49,122 bases of DNA, from the NCBI RefSeq assembly GCF_019794555.1, contig NZ_JAIMEP010000016.1, positions 1 to 49,122 on the forward strand, written 5' to 3'. This document shows, in pieces, positions 1-9,555 of this stretch (its first letter is position 1; every line of letters begins with the position of its first letter). Position numbers and translations under genes: made by a program. A model generated the notes under the pieces. It had not been told where the DNA came from. It did not search any database and saw nothing but the letters and a program-made list of their open reading frames with translations. Source of the stretch: Streptococcus suis (GTDB taxonomy: Bacteria > Bacillota > Bacilli > Lactobacillales > Streptococcaceae).

Positions 1-19
1 TGTTACAATAGTCATAGGT

Positions 20-72
20 TCTATATCCTTCTAGGTTATTTACGCATTTCCTAGGATATAGGACTTTTTTTG
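20..72 (+). terminator. Rho-independent terminator of a gene left of the window
   Basis: The arms around positions 22-36 and 53-64 (CTATATCC..CTAGG against CCTAGGATATAG) form a hairpin, followed by a run of seven T on the plus strand. No T-run follows in the minus direction, so it most likely ends a plus-strand gene lying before base 1 rather than alaS. The remaining bases up to 138 show no gene. Confidence 0.6.
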
Positions 73-138
73 TTTTGAAAACCTGTAAACGTTTTTCCGA
101 GAATTATTTTACACTAACATGGAGTTTGGCATAAGACA

Positions 139-2757
139 TTATAGGTTTTCTGCTACTCTGTTCAAGAGGGTTTGGATTGCAGAGGCATCGCTACCTCCTG
201 CCATGGCCATGTCTGGCTTACCACCACCGCGACCTGCTACGATTGGAGCAAGGACTTTGATGAGGTTTCCTGCATGAACATCGTTTGACTTGCTTGCCAC
301 AAGGACATTGACCTTGTCACCGATAGCCGCAACAAGTACCAAGACATCAGAGTAGTCTTTCTGCTTCCAGTTGTCAGCGAAGGTACGGAGGGCACCTGCG
401 TCTGATACTTGGACTTGGCTAGCAATAAAGCGCACTCCGTTAGCTTCTTTCACATCTTTGAATACATCACCAGCTGCAGCTGCGGCTGCTTTTTCTTTCA
501 GAGAAGCATTTTCTTTTTGCAATTCACGAACTTGTTCTTGAAGACTTGCAACCTTGTTTGGTACTTCCTTGATTTGTGGGGATTTGATAGTCACCGCTAC
601 TTCTTTCAAAGCATCTTCTTGGTCACGATAGGCAAAGAAGGCTTCACGGCCAGTAACTGCGATGATACGGCGAGTACCTGATCCAATACCCTCTTCTTTT
701 AAAATCTTGAAGATACCGATTTCAGACGTATTGCTAACATGTGTACCACCACAAAGTTCGATAGAATAATCACCAATTGTAACAACTCGAACTTCTTTAC
801 CATATTTTTCCCCAAAGAGTGCCATAGCTCCCATTTCTTTAGCAGTAACTATATCAGTCTCTACTGTCACAACAGGAATAGCATTCCAGATTTGTTCATT
901 GACTTCTTCTTCAATGCGACGAAGTTCTTCTGCCGTAACTGCTTCAAAGTGAGTGAAGTCAAAGCGTAGGAAGTCTTGCTCATTCAAGGAACCAGCCTGT
1001 GTTGCGTGTTCACCAATGATGTTGTGAAGAGCTGCGTGGAGCAAGTGAGTTGCAGTATGGTTCTTCTCTACACCATTGCGACGATTTGTATCAAGCTCAA
1101 GTGTATACACCTGACCAAGTGAAATGCTAGCATGAAGCTCAACCTTATGCAATGGTTGCCCGTTTGGTGCTTTTTGAACATCAAGCACAGTCGCAACAAT
1201 ATCGCCAGTGGCATTTTTAACAACACCATGATCGGCTACCTGCCCACCCATCTCTGCATAAAATGGCGTTTGATTGAATACTAATAATGCTTGACCTTCT
1301 GAAACTGCTTCTGTACGCTCATTTTCTGCAATGATCACAGATAATGTCGCGTCAAGCTTGGTTTGCCCGTATACAAAAGTTGAAGATTCTGTAATTCCAG
1401 CCAATGTTTCATTTTGCATTCCCATTGAACCACCTTTGACAACTGCTGCACGCGCACGATCTTGTTGCTCTTTCATCGCAGCTTTAAAACCTTCGTGGTC
1501 AATTTTATATCCTGCATCTTCGGCCAATTCTTCAGTTAACTCCACTGGGAAACCATATGTATCATACAGTTTAAAGATATCCTTACCTTCAAGTGTATCC
1601 TTCCCTGCCTCTTTTAACTGAGCCAATAATTGATCTAAGTGACCACTACCAGCATCAATGGTACGGGCAAAAGTCTCTTCCTCGCGTTTCACAATCTTTT
1701 CAATAAAGTCACGTTTTTCAAGTACTTCAGGATAGTAGCTCTCCATAATGTGACCCACAATTTCTACCAACTTATATAAAAATGGTCCAGAAATCCCCAA
1801 ACGTTGACCATGCATTGAAGCACGACGGAGAAGACGACGGAGAACGTAGCCACGTCCCTCATTACCAGGGAGAGCCCCATCTCCAATGGCAAATGAAAGA
1901 GCACGAATATGGTCCGCAATTACTTTGAAACTCATGTTATCACCATCTGGATCGTATGTTTTACCAGATAGTTTTTCAACTTCACGAATAATAGGCAAGA
2001 AGAGGTCCGTCTCAAAGTTTGTTTTAGCTCCTTGGAAAATAGCTGCTAAACGTTCTAAACCTGCACCCGTATCAATATTTTTATTAGGTAATTCTTTATA
2101 TTCTGAACGAGGAACTGCTGGATCAGCATTAAATTGTGAAAGTACAATATTCCAAATCTCGATGTAACGGTCGTTTTCAATATCTTCTTCCAAAAGACGA
2201 ACACCGATATTCTCAGGGTCAAATTCAGTACCACGGTCAAAGAAGATTTCTGTATCTGGACCAGAAGGGCCAGCACCAATTTCCCAGAAATTGTCTTCCA
2301 GTGGAATCAAGTGACTTGGTTCCACACCAAGTGCAATCCAACGATTATATGAATCTTTATCGTCTGGATAATATGTCATGTACAATTTTTCTTTAGGGAA
2401 ACCAAACCATTCTGGGCTAGTTAGCAATTCAAAACCCCATTCAATTGCTTCATCACGGAAATAATCTCCAATAGAGAAATTCCCAAGCATTTCAAACATA
2501 GTATGGTGACGAGCAGTTTTACCAACATTTTCGATATCGTTGGTACGAATTGATTTTTGAGCGTTAGTGATACGTGGGTTATCGGGAATCACAGAACCAT
2601 CAAAATACTTTTTAAGAGTTGCCACACCAGAGTTAATCCAAAGCAAAGTCGGATCATTCACCGGAACAAGATTTGCAGAAGGCTCAACCGCGTGCCCCTT
2701 AGATTTCCAGAAATCCAACCACATTTGACGGATTTGAGCAGAAGATAATTGATGCAT
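139..2757 (-). CDS. alaS: Alanyl-tRNA synthetase
   Basis: Charges tRNA-Ala in the cytoplasm and removes misacylated Ser and Gly. The 872 residues are the full family length. The start [16 protein letters not shown] is the conserved AlaRS N-terminus, and the catalytic part includes [19 protein letters not shown] (class II motif region). The editing domain shows the zinc motifs HTATHLLH and CGGTH, and the C-terminus carries a coiled coil and the glycine-rich [14 protein letters not shown] of the C-Ala domain. No clear Shine-Dalgarno lies in front of this ATG, although homology supports the start. About 0.8 kb upstream there is an alanine T-box with a LURP-one-like gene in between, so alaS is probably the distal gene of that transcript. 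A GC-rich hairpin (2802-2834) lies just before the gene. Confidence 0.98.
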   Translation of the reverse strand: MHQLSSAQIRQMWLDFWKSKGHAVEPSANLVPVNDPTLLWINSGVATLKKYFDGSVIPDNPRITNAQKSIRTNDIENVGKTARHHTMFEMLGNFSIGDYFRDEAIEWGFELLTSPEWFGFPKEKLYMTYYPDDKDSYNRWIALGVEPSHLIPLEDNFWEIGAGPSGPDTEIFFDRGTEFDPENIGVRLLEEDIENDRYIEIWNIVLSQFNADPAVPRSEYKELPNKNIDTGAGLERLAAIFQGAKTNFETDLFLPIIREVEKLSGKTYDPDGDNMSFKVIADHIRALSFAIGDGALPGNEGRGYVLRRLLRRASMHGQRLGISGPFLYKLVEIVGHIMESYYPEVLEKRDFIEKIVKREEETFARTIDAGSGHLDQLLAQLKEAGKDTLEGKDIFKLYDTYGFPVELTEELAEDAGYKIDHEGFKAAMKEQQDRARAAVVKGGSMGMQNETLAGITESSTFVYGQTKLDATLSVIIAENERTEAVSEGQALLVFNQTPFYAEMGGQVADHGVVKNATGDIVATVLDVQKAPNGQPLHKVELHASISLGQVYTLELDTNRRNGVEKNHTATHLLHAALHNIIGEHATQAGSLNEQDFLRFDFTHFEAVTAEELRRIEEEVNEQIWNAIPVVTVETDIVTAKEMGAMALFGEKYGKEVRVVTIGDYSIELCGGTHVSNTSEIGIFKILKEEGIGSGTRRIIAVTGREAFFAYRDQEDALKEVAVTIKSPQIKEVPNKVASLQEQVRELQKENASLKEKAAAAAAGDVFKDVKEANGVRFIASQVQVSDAGALRTFADNWKQKDYSDVLVLVAAIGDKVNVLVASKSNDVHAGNLIKVLAPIVAGRGGGKPDMAMAGGSDASAIQTLLNRVAENL

Positions 2758-3057
2758 AATTAAGATACCAAGAGCGTTAAGAAAGCGAGAAGAAAATAGG
2801 AGACAAACGCTGTGCTGCAGCGCACTAAGCTGTCTATGATTTCTCGACGCTTTTAGCTCGCGTTCAATTCAGAAAATTATCTAAATTGAACTTTTCCTTT
2901 CATTTGTTTTTAGCTTGGCTTTTATTCGAAAATAACCTAACCAAACCATCCCTTTGTTAAAAATTTCAATTTGTTTTCAAAACACATATGGTTCCAGGGA
3001 ACAGGAACCGACACCAATAGATTGCTTGTTTTTAGAAAAACTTTCAGTGATAAACTA
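2758..3057 (-). other. 300-bp leader region before alaS, three dyads, no gene
   Basis: No credible ORF. Three inverted repeats are visible: 2802-2834 (GACA..TGTC outer arms and GTGC..GCAC inner arms), 2862-2891 (GTTCAATT..AATTGAAC) and 2990-3009 (GGTTCC..GGAACC). None is followed by a good T-run on the minus strand, so read-through from the LURP-one gene into alaS is plausible. I cannot fix a promoter here. Confidence 0.5.
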
Positions 3058-3546
3058 TTAAGAACTAGATGCAGCTTCCATCATTTCCACATAGTCAATG
3101 GCAACTACTAAAGAAATAACTAAATCAGCATAATCATTATCTACAACCGTTACAGAATAATGGGAAGTTAAATGAAAAAGTTCTTTGGAAATTTCAGCAA
3201 CTAGTTGACCATCCGGAGTCCTCAAACGAAAATCAAGGTCCCAAATATTGCCTTCTAAAAGCAAACCCAGGTTTTCTACCGTATATTGATCTCTGAAAAA
3301 TGTCAATTTCTTTTGTAAATAGAAAGAATGACCATCAGCCATGTCAATAGTAAATTGAGGCAGGAAAGAAAATACTTTTTTCGTAATCTGACAAATTTCA
3401 ATACCTTGGTCATTGGTGACAGTAAATCGTTTCGGAATTTCTAAAAAACTTCCTTTAACTTGATAGGCCAATTGTCCAAAATTATCTTGGATATCAAATT
3501 TTTCACCGCCAAATGTAAACCGTTGTTTCACTAGAAATTGTTTCAT
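3058..3546 (-). CDS. LURP-one-related (Tubby-like) protein
   Basis: A 162-residue protein with alternating beta-rich segments typical of the LURP-one/YxjI family (KQRFTFGGEKFDIQD, then repeated strands ending in VDYVEMMEA). The family has a Tubby-like barrel and no established biochemical role in streptococci. An upstream in-frame ATG exists but lies inside the T-box. The real start is set by GAGGTG six to seven bases before ATG at 3546. The gene sits between an alanine T-box and alaS on the same strand, which suggests that its expression follows alanyl-tRNA charging. No signal peptide or transmembrane segment is seen. Confidence 0.8.
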   Translation of the reverse strand: MKQFLVKQRFTFGGEKFDIQDNFGQLAYQVKGSFLEIPKRFTVTNDQGIEICQITKKVFSFLPQFTIDMADGHSFYLQKKLTFFRDQYTVENLGLLLEGNIWDLDFRLRTPDGQLVAEISKELFHLTSHYSVTVVDNDYADLVISLVVAIDYVEMMEAASSS

Positions 3547-3555
3547 AATCACCTC

Positions 3556-3805
3556 AAAAAAATAACAAGAAACCAAACGAAGGGCGAAGAACCGCGGTAC
3601 CACCTTCATTCAATGACTTGTCATTCTCATTTAAGAACCAGTATTCAGTAGTAAAGCATTTCTTATGAAAGAAAGATTTTCTAAACTGTGAACCCAGGTT
3701 CCACTATTCAATTGTAGTATTAAGTAGCAAAATACTTGGCTTAGATGGCTCGCAACAACCGCCAATTTTCTGAACTAAGGTGTCAAGTATTTATTCTTAA
3801 TCGGT
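3556..3805 (-). promoter_or_regulatory. T-box leader, alanine specifier (GCU)
   Basis: On the minus strand the T-box core GGTGGTACCGCGG lies at about 3590-3606, followed by TTCGCCCTTC, which can pair with GAAGG. Upstream, Stem I can be folded. Outer pairs are TTAAG (3796-3800) with CTTAA (3721-3725). The inner helix pairs AATACTTG with CAAGTATT, and CTTAG pairs with CTAAG. The distal loop GGCGGTTGTTGCGAGCC matches the conserved T-box apical motif. The unpaired 3' side TTGCTA (3726-3731) carries GCT followed by A, an alanine specifier, which agrees with alaS downstream. I do not see a strong classical terminator hairpin between the T-box and the next start; only a T-run at 3556-3563 is present. 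Confidence 0.85.
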
Positions 3806-3815
3806 AAGACGTCAA

Positions 3816-4862
3816 TTACTGACCTGATGAACTTGATTCGGTCGTTGATGATGACGATTCAGTTGAAGATTCGGTCGTTGATGATGAAGAATCAGTAGAA
3901 GATTCTGATGTTGATGATGAGCTTGAAGACTCTGTAGATGAACTACTTGCATCAGTTGAAATGTATTGTGACAACAAGTTTTGGAACGCTGAATCTTTAA
4001 CTTTTACATTGGCATTTTGAAGTTCAGTTTTAATGACTCCAGAAATAAATGTCGAATCTGCTTGTTTTTCAGCAAGAATGATTTCTTTCAACTTATCTTT
4101 ATAATCTTCCCAGTTAGAAGATTTTTCTGTCTTAGATTCTAATTTTACAACGTAATAGCTAGTTGTATAAGTTGTCATGTCAACTACAGATACAACTGAA
4201 GCACCAACTTGACCAGCATCTAAGGCAAAGATTGCTGTTTGAACTTCAGTTGGAACAGTGGTTGAAGACGAGTCAAACTTAATTTCACCATCATTATCCT
4301 TTGTATCAGTATCAGTAGAATTGTCTTTCGCTAATTGAGCAAAATCTGCGCCCTCTGCTTGTGCAGATGCTAAAACTTCTTTTGCTTTTGCTTCATCATC
4401 TAATTTGATGATTCGTGCAGTCACTTCCGGTGTATAGGACTCATAAGCAGTCTTATAGGCATCGTCCGTTAATTCTTTTTCAGCCACTTGTTTCACAGCA
4501 TATTCCACTAATTTGTTTGTCCGGATTTGTTTTTTATAAGTTTCTTCTGTCAAACCAGCTGATGCTAGAGCAGTCGCAAATGAATCCCCATATTGTTCAG
4601 CCATCTTATTATAGGCATCGTCTACTTCTTGGGCAGAAACCTTATCGCCATAAGCTTTTTCAAACACATCACTGATAATCATTGAAAGCAATACCTGCTG
4701 TGCTTGAGAATTGTTTTTCACCTCATCATAGAATTCTGAAACAGAGATTGTATTACCTTTCATAGTAATAATGTCTTTGTCAGCACTTGATGAACATGCT
4801 GCTAATGTTGCAGCAGCAAATAAAGTTACTGCTCCTGCAAGAAATTTTTTAGTTTTCTTCAT
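3816..4862 (-). CDS. prsA: Foldase lipoprotein PrsA (parvulin-type)
   Basis: A membrane-anchored extracytoplasmic peptidyl-prolyl isomerase that folds secreted proteins. The N-terminus is a lipoprotein signal (MKKTKKFLAGAVTLF, lipobox LAAC with Cys at about residue 23). A SurA-like N-terminal helical region is followed by a parvulin domain at about residues 145-240 (TARIIKLDDEAKAKEVL..FAQLAKDNSTD..GEIKF). The last 45 or so residues are a Ser/Thr/Glu low-complexity tail built of TESSSS-type units, longer than in many PrsA proteins. A TATAAT at 4898-4903 with an upstream TG and a GGAGA ribosome site precede it. Its stop lies at the base of the T-box leader that follows. Confidence 0.95.
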   Translation of the reverse strand: MKKTKKFLAGAVTLFAAATLAACSSSADKDIITMKGNTISVSEFYDEVKNNSQAQQVLLSMIISDVFEKAYGDKVSAQEVDDAYNKMAEQYGDSFATALASAGLTEETYKKQIRTNKLVEYAVKQVAEKELTDDAYKTAYESYTPEVTARIIKLDDEAKAKEVLASAQAEGADFAQLAKDNSTDTDTKDNDGEIKFDSSSTTVPTEVQTAIFALDAGQVGASVVSVVDMTTYTTSYYVVKLESKTEKSSNWEDYKDKLKEIILAEKQADSTFISGVIKTELQNANVKVKDSAFQNLLSQYISTDASSSSTESSSSSSTSESSTDSSSSTTESSTESSSSTTESSSSGQ

Positions 4863-4897
4863 TGAAAAACTGTCTCCTTTTATTCAATAACCTCTAT

Positions 4898-4903
4898 ATT
4901 ATA
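4898..4903 (-). promoter_or_regulatory. Extended -10 promoter of prsA
   Basis: TGTTATAAT on the minus strand, about 36 bases before the prsA ATG, overlaps the end of the O-methyltransferase region. The -35 region is poor, as is common with TGn promoters. Confidence 0.55.
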
Positions 4904-4924
4904 ACACAAAAGCTTTAAAATTTC

Positions 4925-5644
4925 TTAAATTTCTTCTATTTCAAGAGTAATATTAGCACTATTCTTACGAATCATCAGTAATCCATCGCTCATTGAAACC
5001 AAACTAGCAGTCAAATCTGGATGATTTAAGGTTGCTTGAAACAAGCGTTGTAGACCCCTGTAGATGGTTCGTTGTCCTCTACGCACTTCTTTAATGTCCT
5101 TTGCGATATCACCACCCTGAAAAATATCATCAAGTACAATCAAACCACCAACTTTTACCTTTTTCAATACTTCCGGTAAAAAGACAATGTATTTAGACTT
5201 AGCAGAGTCCATGAAGACAAAGTCATAGATATCATCAGGGAGAGTTGGTAACAAATCCATTGCTTCCCCTTCAAGTAAATCAATCTGCTGACGGTGGTCG
5301 TATTTTGCAAAGTTCTCCTTAGCAAAACCAATCATTTCTTCATTTCGATCGATGGTTGTAACGTGTGATTTAGGACTGTTCTCAGCCATTAATAGTGCTG
5401 AAAAACCAATAGCTGTCCCAATTTCTAATATTTCTTGAGGCTGCAAGGTTTGCATCAAAATCCGAAAGAAAGCAACTGTTTCATGTGGAATAATTGGAAT
5501 ATTTTCTTTTCGTGCAAAATCTTCCAATTCCTTTAAAAACCCAGTGTTTTGCGCCTGGCGTGTTCGCATAAATTCCACAATTTCTTCCTTAACAACAGGA
5601 CGGCGCATATTGTGGTTTGCGTTTTTTGAGTAAGATTCAACCAT
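4925..5644 (-). CDS. SAM-dependent O-methyltransferase (TrmR/YrrM-like)
   Basis: Class I methyltransferase with the O-methyltransferase family 3 fold. SAM motif I is EILEIGTAIGFSALLMA, an acidic residue follows in VTTIDRNEEMI, and the metal/active-site region is FVFMDSAKSKY with LDDIFQGG. The nearest Bacillus relative modifies tRNA wobble 5-hydroxyuridine, so that role is possible here. A GTG at 5683 could extend the frame by 13 codons, but an extended -10 TGATATAAT sits inside that extension. I therefore start at ATG 5644 (MVESYSKNANHN), which is also the start I remember for streptococcal homologues. That places transcription start on the ATG itself. It lies between pepF-linked small genes and prsA. 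Confidence 0.85.
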   Translation of the reverse strand: MVESYSKNANHNMRRPVVKEEIVEFMRTRQAQNTGFLKELEDFARKENIPIIPHETVAFFRILMQTLQPQEILEIGTAIGFSALLMAENSPKSHVTTIDRNEEMIGFAKENFAKYDHRQQIDLLEGEAMDLLPTLPDDIYDFVFMDSAKSKYIVFLPEVLKKVKVGGLIVLDDIFQGGDIAKDIKEVRRGQRTIYRGLQRLFQATLNHPDLTASLVSMSDGLLMIRKNSANITLEIEEI

Positions 5645-5651
5645 AAAGTCA

Positions 5652-5657
5652 ATTATA
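5652..5657 (-). promoter_or_regulatory. -10 box giving a probable leaderless transcript
   Basis: TGATATAAT on the minus strand, with seven bases between the hexamer and the ATG at 5644. Transcription would normally begin at about the A of that ATG, leaving no ribosome-binding leader. Confidence 0.55.
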
Positions 5658-5691
5658 TCATAGACTAGGTCAATTTTGTTCACAAATCAAT

Positions 5692-5716
5692 CAAAAAGCA
5701 GGTTTCCCTGCTTTTA
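5692..5716 (-). terminator. Rho-independent terminator after the 183-aa gene
   Basis: AAAAGCAGG, a four-base loop and CCTGCTTTT form a nine-pair stem followed by T residues on the minus strand. It separates the pepF-side genes from the O-methyltransferase promoter. Confidence 0.8.
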
Positions 5717-6265
5717 TGACAATTGTTTCGCTAAGCTAATTTTGTATCCCACATTGTGAGCTAATTCTTGAATGCGTTCAAATTGTGCTCTTTGATTGAA
5801 GAATAAATAATAGGAATCCGAATTCATATCCACAGCGCCAAGACAATAACCTTCATTTCCATATTTGCGATCAATCACTGCTGCCCATTCTGGAATAGTT
5901 GCCGTTGGTACTAGCCCATCAGAATCTAAAGCTAGGGATATACCTGCTGATCGAACATGTTGAAGCCGGTCAAAATAATGAATAAAATCAGTCAGCTGAT
6001 CCTTATGATTTCGTACACAAATATACTCTCCATTTTCCAACAAGGTCATCAAAATTAACCAAAGATTTTCTTTTTCCGACTCACCGACCTTAGCAATAAA
6101 TTGATCAAAGGTTACCGGATCCAAAATGCGTTCCATATCATCGAGGATTTTATTTGGATCAGTCGCAAAAACAACTTCCCTTAATGTAATAAACAGTTCT
6201 CGATCTCCATTTGACATCAAATCTGCTAGCTCAAAAATGTCCTGCAACTGTTCTTCTGTTAACAT
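5714..6265 (-). CDS. Conserved hypothetical protein, 183 aa (possibly DUF6630-type)
   Basis: A soluble acidic protein (MLTEEQLQDIFELADLM) of mixed helix and strand with no catalytic motif that I recognise. The C-terminal half (LVPTATIPEWAAVIDRKYG..FNQRAQFERIQELA) resembles small DUF6630-like proteins, but this is from memory and weak. GGAGGTACT precedes ATG 6265. It follows the small membrane protein gene by 12 bases and ends in a strong terminator, so it is the last gene of the pepF transcript unit. No signal peptide or membrane segment is present. Confidence 0.6.
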   Translation of the reverse strand: MLTEEQLQDIFELADLMSNGDRELFITLREVVFATDPNKILDDMERILDPVTFDQFIAKVGESEKENLWLILMTLLENGEYICVRNHKDQLTDFIHYFDRLQHVRSAGISLALDSDGLVPTATIPEWAAVIDRKYGNEGYCLGAVDMNSDSYYLFFNQRAQFERIQELAHNVGYKISLAKQLS

Positions 6266-6277
6266 AGTACCTCCACT

Positions 6278-6721
6278 TTATGAATTTGAAAAGTCCCATT
6301 TTATATGCGGCGCCACTTGCTCTACAAAATGGTATATATCATTAAAATCTGCACCATCAAGCTTATTCAAATTGACGACTGCAAGTAGTGCTCCCTTATT
6401 TCCTACAATTCGCAAACGTTTCGACTGATAGCCACGATAGACAGGAGAAACCATGTATCGAATCTCCGCAATCTCTTCTAACGAATGGCACTTGCGTTCA
6501 CTCCAAAAGTGTTCTTGAAATTCTAGGTACTGATTTGTCAAGATAAAAACAGCTTTTTGCTTTCTCAATATATATAAATAAACCAGCAAAGGTTGTAAGA
6601 ATATCAAATAGACGACACTTCCCATAGATGGCTCAGGTCTGGTCAAACCACCAAGACCCAGCAAGATTAGAACAAGGCTAATCACACTGGGAATGACAAT
6701 CGAACGTTTATAGGAAATCAT
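6278..6721 (-). CDS. Small membrane protein with PH-like C-terminal domain
   Basis: A 147-residue protein. Two hydrophobic helices at about residues 8-30 and 35-55 (VISLVLILLGLGG; VYLIFLQPLLVYLYI) are followed by a cytoplasmic beta-rich part (AVFILTNQYLEFQEHFWSE) that looks like bacterial PH/YcxB-type domains. The start MISYKRS at 6721 is one base after the pepF stop (TAAAATG), with GGGG in the pepF end as ribosome site, so it is probably translationally coupled to pepF. An alternative start ten codons earlier would overlap pepF. The function is unknown. Confidence 0.65.
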   Translation of the reverse strand: MISYKRSIVIPSVISLVLILLGLGGLTRPEPSMGSVVYLIFLQPLLVYLYILRKQKAVFILTNQYLEFQEHFWSERKCHSLEEIAEIRYMVSPVYRGYQSKRLRIVGNKGALLAVVNLNKLDGADFNDIYHFVEQVAPHIKWDFSNS

Positions 6722-6722
6722 T

Positions 6723-8525
6723 TTAGAGATGTACCCCTTTTTCAACAAGCTCCTCTAACTCAGTTAGGCGTGCTTCAAAAACTTTGAAAGCATCATTAAG
6801 ATAGTCTTCCTTAGTCATATCTACACCAGCTTTTGCAATGACGTTGAGGGAATAATCTGAGCTACCAGCCTTCAAGTAGTTGAGGTAGTTTTCTTTGTCT
6901 TCTGGACTACCATTAACAATCTTGTTTGCGAGAGCTGATGCTGCTGCGAAACCTGTCGCATACTGATAGACATAGAAATTGTAATAGAAGTGTGGAATAC
7001 GAGCCCACTCAAATTGGATTTCTGGATTTTCTTCAGCAGAAAGTCCGTAGTATTTCTCGTTTGTCTGACCGTATAATTCATTGAGGAAATCAGCCGTCAA
7101 GACCTGACCTTCCTGGTCTGCCTTATAGATAGCTTGTTCAAACTCGGCAAATTGGGTCTGGCGGAAGACTGTGCCACGGAAACCATCTAGGTAATGGTTA
7201 AGAATCGCAAAGCGTTCCTTGTCATCTTCTACTTCTGCCAAGAGTTTTTCAGTCAGAAGGTTTTCGTTGGTAGTTGACGCAATTTCAGCCAAGAAAAGTG
7301 AATAATGGCCATAGACATAGGGTTGAGTCTTACGAGTCAACATAGAGTGAAGAGAATGCCCTGTTTCATGGATAAGGGTGTACATATTATCCAAATTATC
7401 CTGCCAGTTGAGAAGCATGAAGGCGTTTGTGTCGTAGGCACCTCCTGAGTATGCTCCTGAGCGTTTTCCTTCATTAACATGGACATCAATCCAGCGATTT
7501 TCGAAGGCTTCCTTCACAATAGCCGAATAATCCTCGCCAAAGATTTCCAAGGTTTCTTGGCATTTCTTGAGTGCCTCTTCATAAGAAATCTTAGTACTAA
7601 AATCTGACAATGGTGTGTACATATCGTACATTTTCAAATCATCAATACCCAAGAGTTTCTTACGCAAATTAATGTAACGGTGCAAGAGCGGGAGGTGCTT
7701 GTTGACTGCCACCACTAATGTATCGTAAACAGATTCTGGAATAAAATTGGCTGCAAGTGATGCGTGACGGGCTGAGTCGTACTTCCGCAAACGTGCTTTC
7801 AGGTTATTGACCTTAACATTAGACTGCAGAGTCTTAGCGTAGGTATGCTGGAACTGCTCGTAGGTACCGTACATGGCCTCATATGCTTCTTGACGGACGT
7901 CGCGGTTTTTAGACTCCATAAAGTGGATGTAGTTACCGTGAGAAAGTGGTACCAAATGTCCCTCTTCATCCGCAATTTCAGGGAATAGGATACTAGCATT
8001 ATCCAAAACAGAGAAGGTTTCAGCTGGAGATTCGAAAATCTCACTCGTAGCTGCCAATACTTCTTCAATTTCTTGTGACAAAACGTGGTCCTTAGCTGCT
8101 AAGAGTTTTTCAAATTGATGGCTGTACTGCACCAAGGTTGGCTCTTCATCCATGAATGCTTTCAACTGTTCCTCAGTAATAGCCATAAATTCAGGTTCAT
8201 AGAAGGCAAAAGCTTGTGAAAAGGCCGCATACAAGCCCATGGCTTTAGCTTGAAATTCCTGGTATTTACCTTCACGAGTATCTTGGTCGTTCTTCATAGA
8301 CGCATAGACATAGAGTTTTTCAATGCGACGCATGAGACCGAGTTGTTTTTCACTAATATCTAAGAGACTTTCAGCCGAATCAAGCAAGTGGCCAGCAAAA
8401 TCCTTTGCCGTTTCTGTTTCTGCTTGTAATGAAGCTAATTCTTCTTCCCAAGCTTCATCGGTTGGAAAAATAGTGGTCAAATCCCACTGGTATTTTTCTT
8501 CAATTTCATGACGTTGTTTAGACAT
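6723..8525 (-). CDS. pepF: Oligoendopeptidase F (zinc metallopeptidase M3B)
   Basis: A cytoplasmic peptidase that degrades peptides of about 7-17 residues. It has 600 residues, normal for PepF. The zinc site [11 protein letters not shown] (HExxH with H387 and H391, counting from MSKQ) and the downstream glutamate in [14 protein letters not shown] are intact. The true start is [12 protein letters not shown] at 8525, preceded by GGAGG seven bases away; the longer frame has no ribosome site. A promoter (TTGGAA at 8571-8576, TAAAAT at 8547-8552) and a good cre site (8584-8597) lie upstream. It follows coiA, the usual streptococcal order, and a small membrane protein is coupled to its stop. Confidence 0.96.
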   Translation of the reverse strand: MSKQRHEIEEKYQWDLTTIFPTDEAWEEELASLQAETETAKDFAGHLLDSAESLLDISEKQLGLMRRIEKLYVYASMKNDQDTREGKYQEFQAKAMGLYAAFSQAFAFYEPEFMAITEEQLKAFMDEEPTLVQYSHQFEKLLAAKDHVLSQEIEEVLAATSEIFESPAETFSVLDNASILFPEIADEEGHLVPLSHGNYIHFMESKNRDVRQEAYEAMYGTYEQFQHTYAKTLQSNVKVNNLKARLRKYDSARHASLAANFIPESVYDTLVVAVNKHLPLLHRYINLRKKLLGIDDLKMYDMYTPLSDFSTKISYEEALKKCQETLEIFGEDYSAIVKEAFENRWIDVHVNEGKRSGAYSGGAYDTNAFMLLNWQDNLDNMYTLIHETGHSLHSMLTRKTQPYVYGHYSLFLAEIASTTNENLLTEKLLAEVEDDKERFAILNHYLDGFRGTVFRQTQFAEFEQAIYKADQEGQVLTADFLNELYGQTNEKYYGLSAEENPEIQFEWARIPHFYYNFYVYQYATGFAAASALANKIVNGSPEDKENYLNYLKAGSSDYSLNVIAKAGVDMTKEDYLNDAFKVFEARLTELEELVEKGVHL

Positions 8526-8546
8526 AATAAATCCTCCGTATTCCAT

Positions 8547-8576
8547 ATTTTAACATAAAAATGCCCTACTTTCCAA
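8547..8576 (-). promoter_or_regulatory. pepF promoter
   Basis: Minus strand TTGGAA (8571-8576), 18-bp spacer and TAAAAT (8547-8552), about 21 bp before the pepF ATG. It gives pepF its own promoter besides read-through from coiA. Confidence 0.6.
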
Positions 8577-8583
8577 CGGGAAG

Positions 8584-8597
8584 TGAGAACGATTGCA
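8584..8597 (-). promoter_or_regulatory. cre site (CcpA) upstream of pepF
   Basis: TGCAATCGTTCTCA on the minus strand matches the consensus TGnAAnCGnTnnCA at every fixed position. It sits between the coiA stop and the pepF -35, seven bases upstream of the -35, a position that could allow either activation or repression. Confidence 0.6.
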
Positions 8598-9536
8598 TTA
8601 TTTTTTAAGGTAAAAAACCGGTGGATAAAGGACTTGATTTCTCTTGTCTTTAACCCTAATATAATAGCTATCAAAGTCCTGGTAAACCGAGTTCAAATTT
8701 ACCTGTATCTGGGCAAAGCCAATGGCAGAGCGGGGCAGTCGGATGTGGGGAAACCAGTCTAATGCTGTCTTGGTCAGTAGATTTTCTCCACGTCCATAAG
8801 CCTCTGCTTGCAGGGCGAGCCATTTGGGAGATTTGTAATAAAGCTGCTGAGCAATGTAGCGAGGCAAATCTTCATCCATTGGACAAGTCATGCTAGATAG
8901 AATTTGCTTGGCAAAGGGCAGACGCAAGATTTCCAATAATTTTCCCTCGCAAAATGGAAAAACCTTTGTCAGACAGTGGACCTTACCTCGTAAGTCTTCA
9001 TGAATAAGGTACCGGAGCCGCAATTCTTTTTTCTCGTCATCCAATTCCCAGAGGTGAAACCCCATATTCATACTAAAAGAGAGAAATTGCTTGTGCAAAT
9101 TGGTCAGTCGTTCCTTGAGCCACAAATCCTTGCCGAGCAACCAAAGAACCTGATAACCAGCCTCACGATAGGCTTGCGTCCTCAGCTGCAAACGAGAAAT
9201 CGGCAGACTAGAACATTGCACTTCCAAGACTAAACGATCATTGACAAATAAGTCCGCTATCTGACCTAACTCTGGCAGGCATTTTTCAAGTTCAACTCGT
9301 TCAGTATTGACTAACCACCTGTACAGACAAGACTTGAGGGACAGGTGCTGGGCAGACTCATTCTCGGAAAAGTAATGGCAGTCCCGCAGGGTGACGTGGG
9401 CAAAGTGCGAACGCAGAACTTTTCCGGATTTGTATCGGACTAGGCCTCCACAACCTGGACAAGAATAGCGACCTTGGGGCGCAGGATTTTCCAAGACATT
9501 AAAAACTTGCCCTTCTTCATCAATTGCAACTAACAT
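8598..9536 (-). CDS. coiA: Competence protein CoiA
   Basis: A late competence protein needed to process transforming DNA. The N-terminal zinc-like motif is YSCPGCGGLVRYKSG, followed by LRSHFAH (residues about 21-50). The nuclease-like core is ADLFVNDRLVLEVQCSS (D..ExQ variant of the PD-(D/E)xK fold, residues about 95-112), then RTQAYREAGYQVLWLLG. The length of 312 residues is usual for streptococci. The start is MLVAIDEEG at 9536 with AAAGGAGG in front; the longer frame is discarded. A TGCGAACT box next to a T-run, 19 bp upstream, is a candidate ComX box. pepF follows. Confidence 0.95.
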   Translation of the reverse strand: MLVAIDEEGQVFNVLENPAPQGRYSCPGCGGLVRYKSGKVLRSHFAHVTLRDCHYFSENESAQHLSLKSCLYRWLVNTERVELEKCLPELGQIADLFVNDRLVLEVQCSSLPISRLQLRTQAYREAGYQVLWLLGKDLWLKERLTNLHKQFLSFSMNMGFHLWELDDEKKELRLRYLIHEDLRGKVHCLTKVFPFCEGKLLEILRLPFAKQILSSMTCPMDEDLPRYIAQQLYYKSPKWLALQAEAYGRGENLLTKTALDWFPHIRLPRSAIGFAQIQVNLNSVYQDFDSYYIRVKDKRNQVLYPPVFYLKK

Positions 9537-9555
9537 AAAACCTCCTTTCTTTATT

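Noticed and set aside
85..105. cre-like site TGTAAACGTTTTTC near alaS end
   Set aside because: It misses a fixed consensus position and lies downstream of alaS, where no promoter is seen.
3547..3609. N-terminal 21 codons extending the LURP-one frame
   Set aside because: They are the T-box core and leader read in frame; the ribosome site GAGGTG fits ATG 3546.
3816..3960. Repetitive tract at the end of prsA as a possible DNA repeat or CRISPR-like element
   Set aside because: It is in-frame Ser/Thr/Glu low-complexity coding sequence with irregular units.
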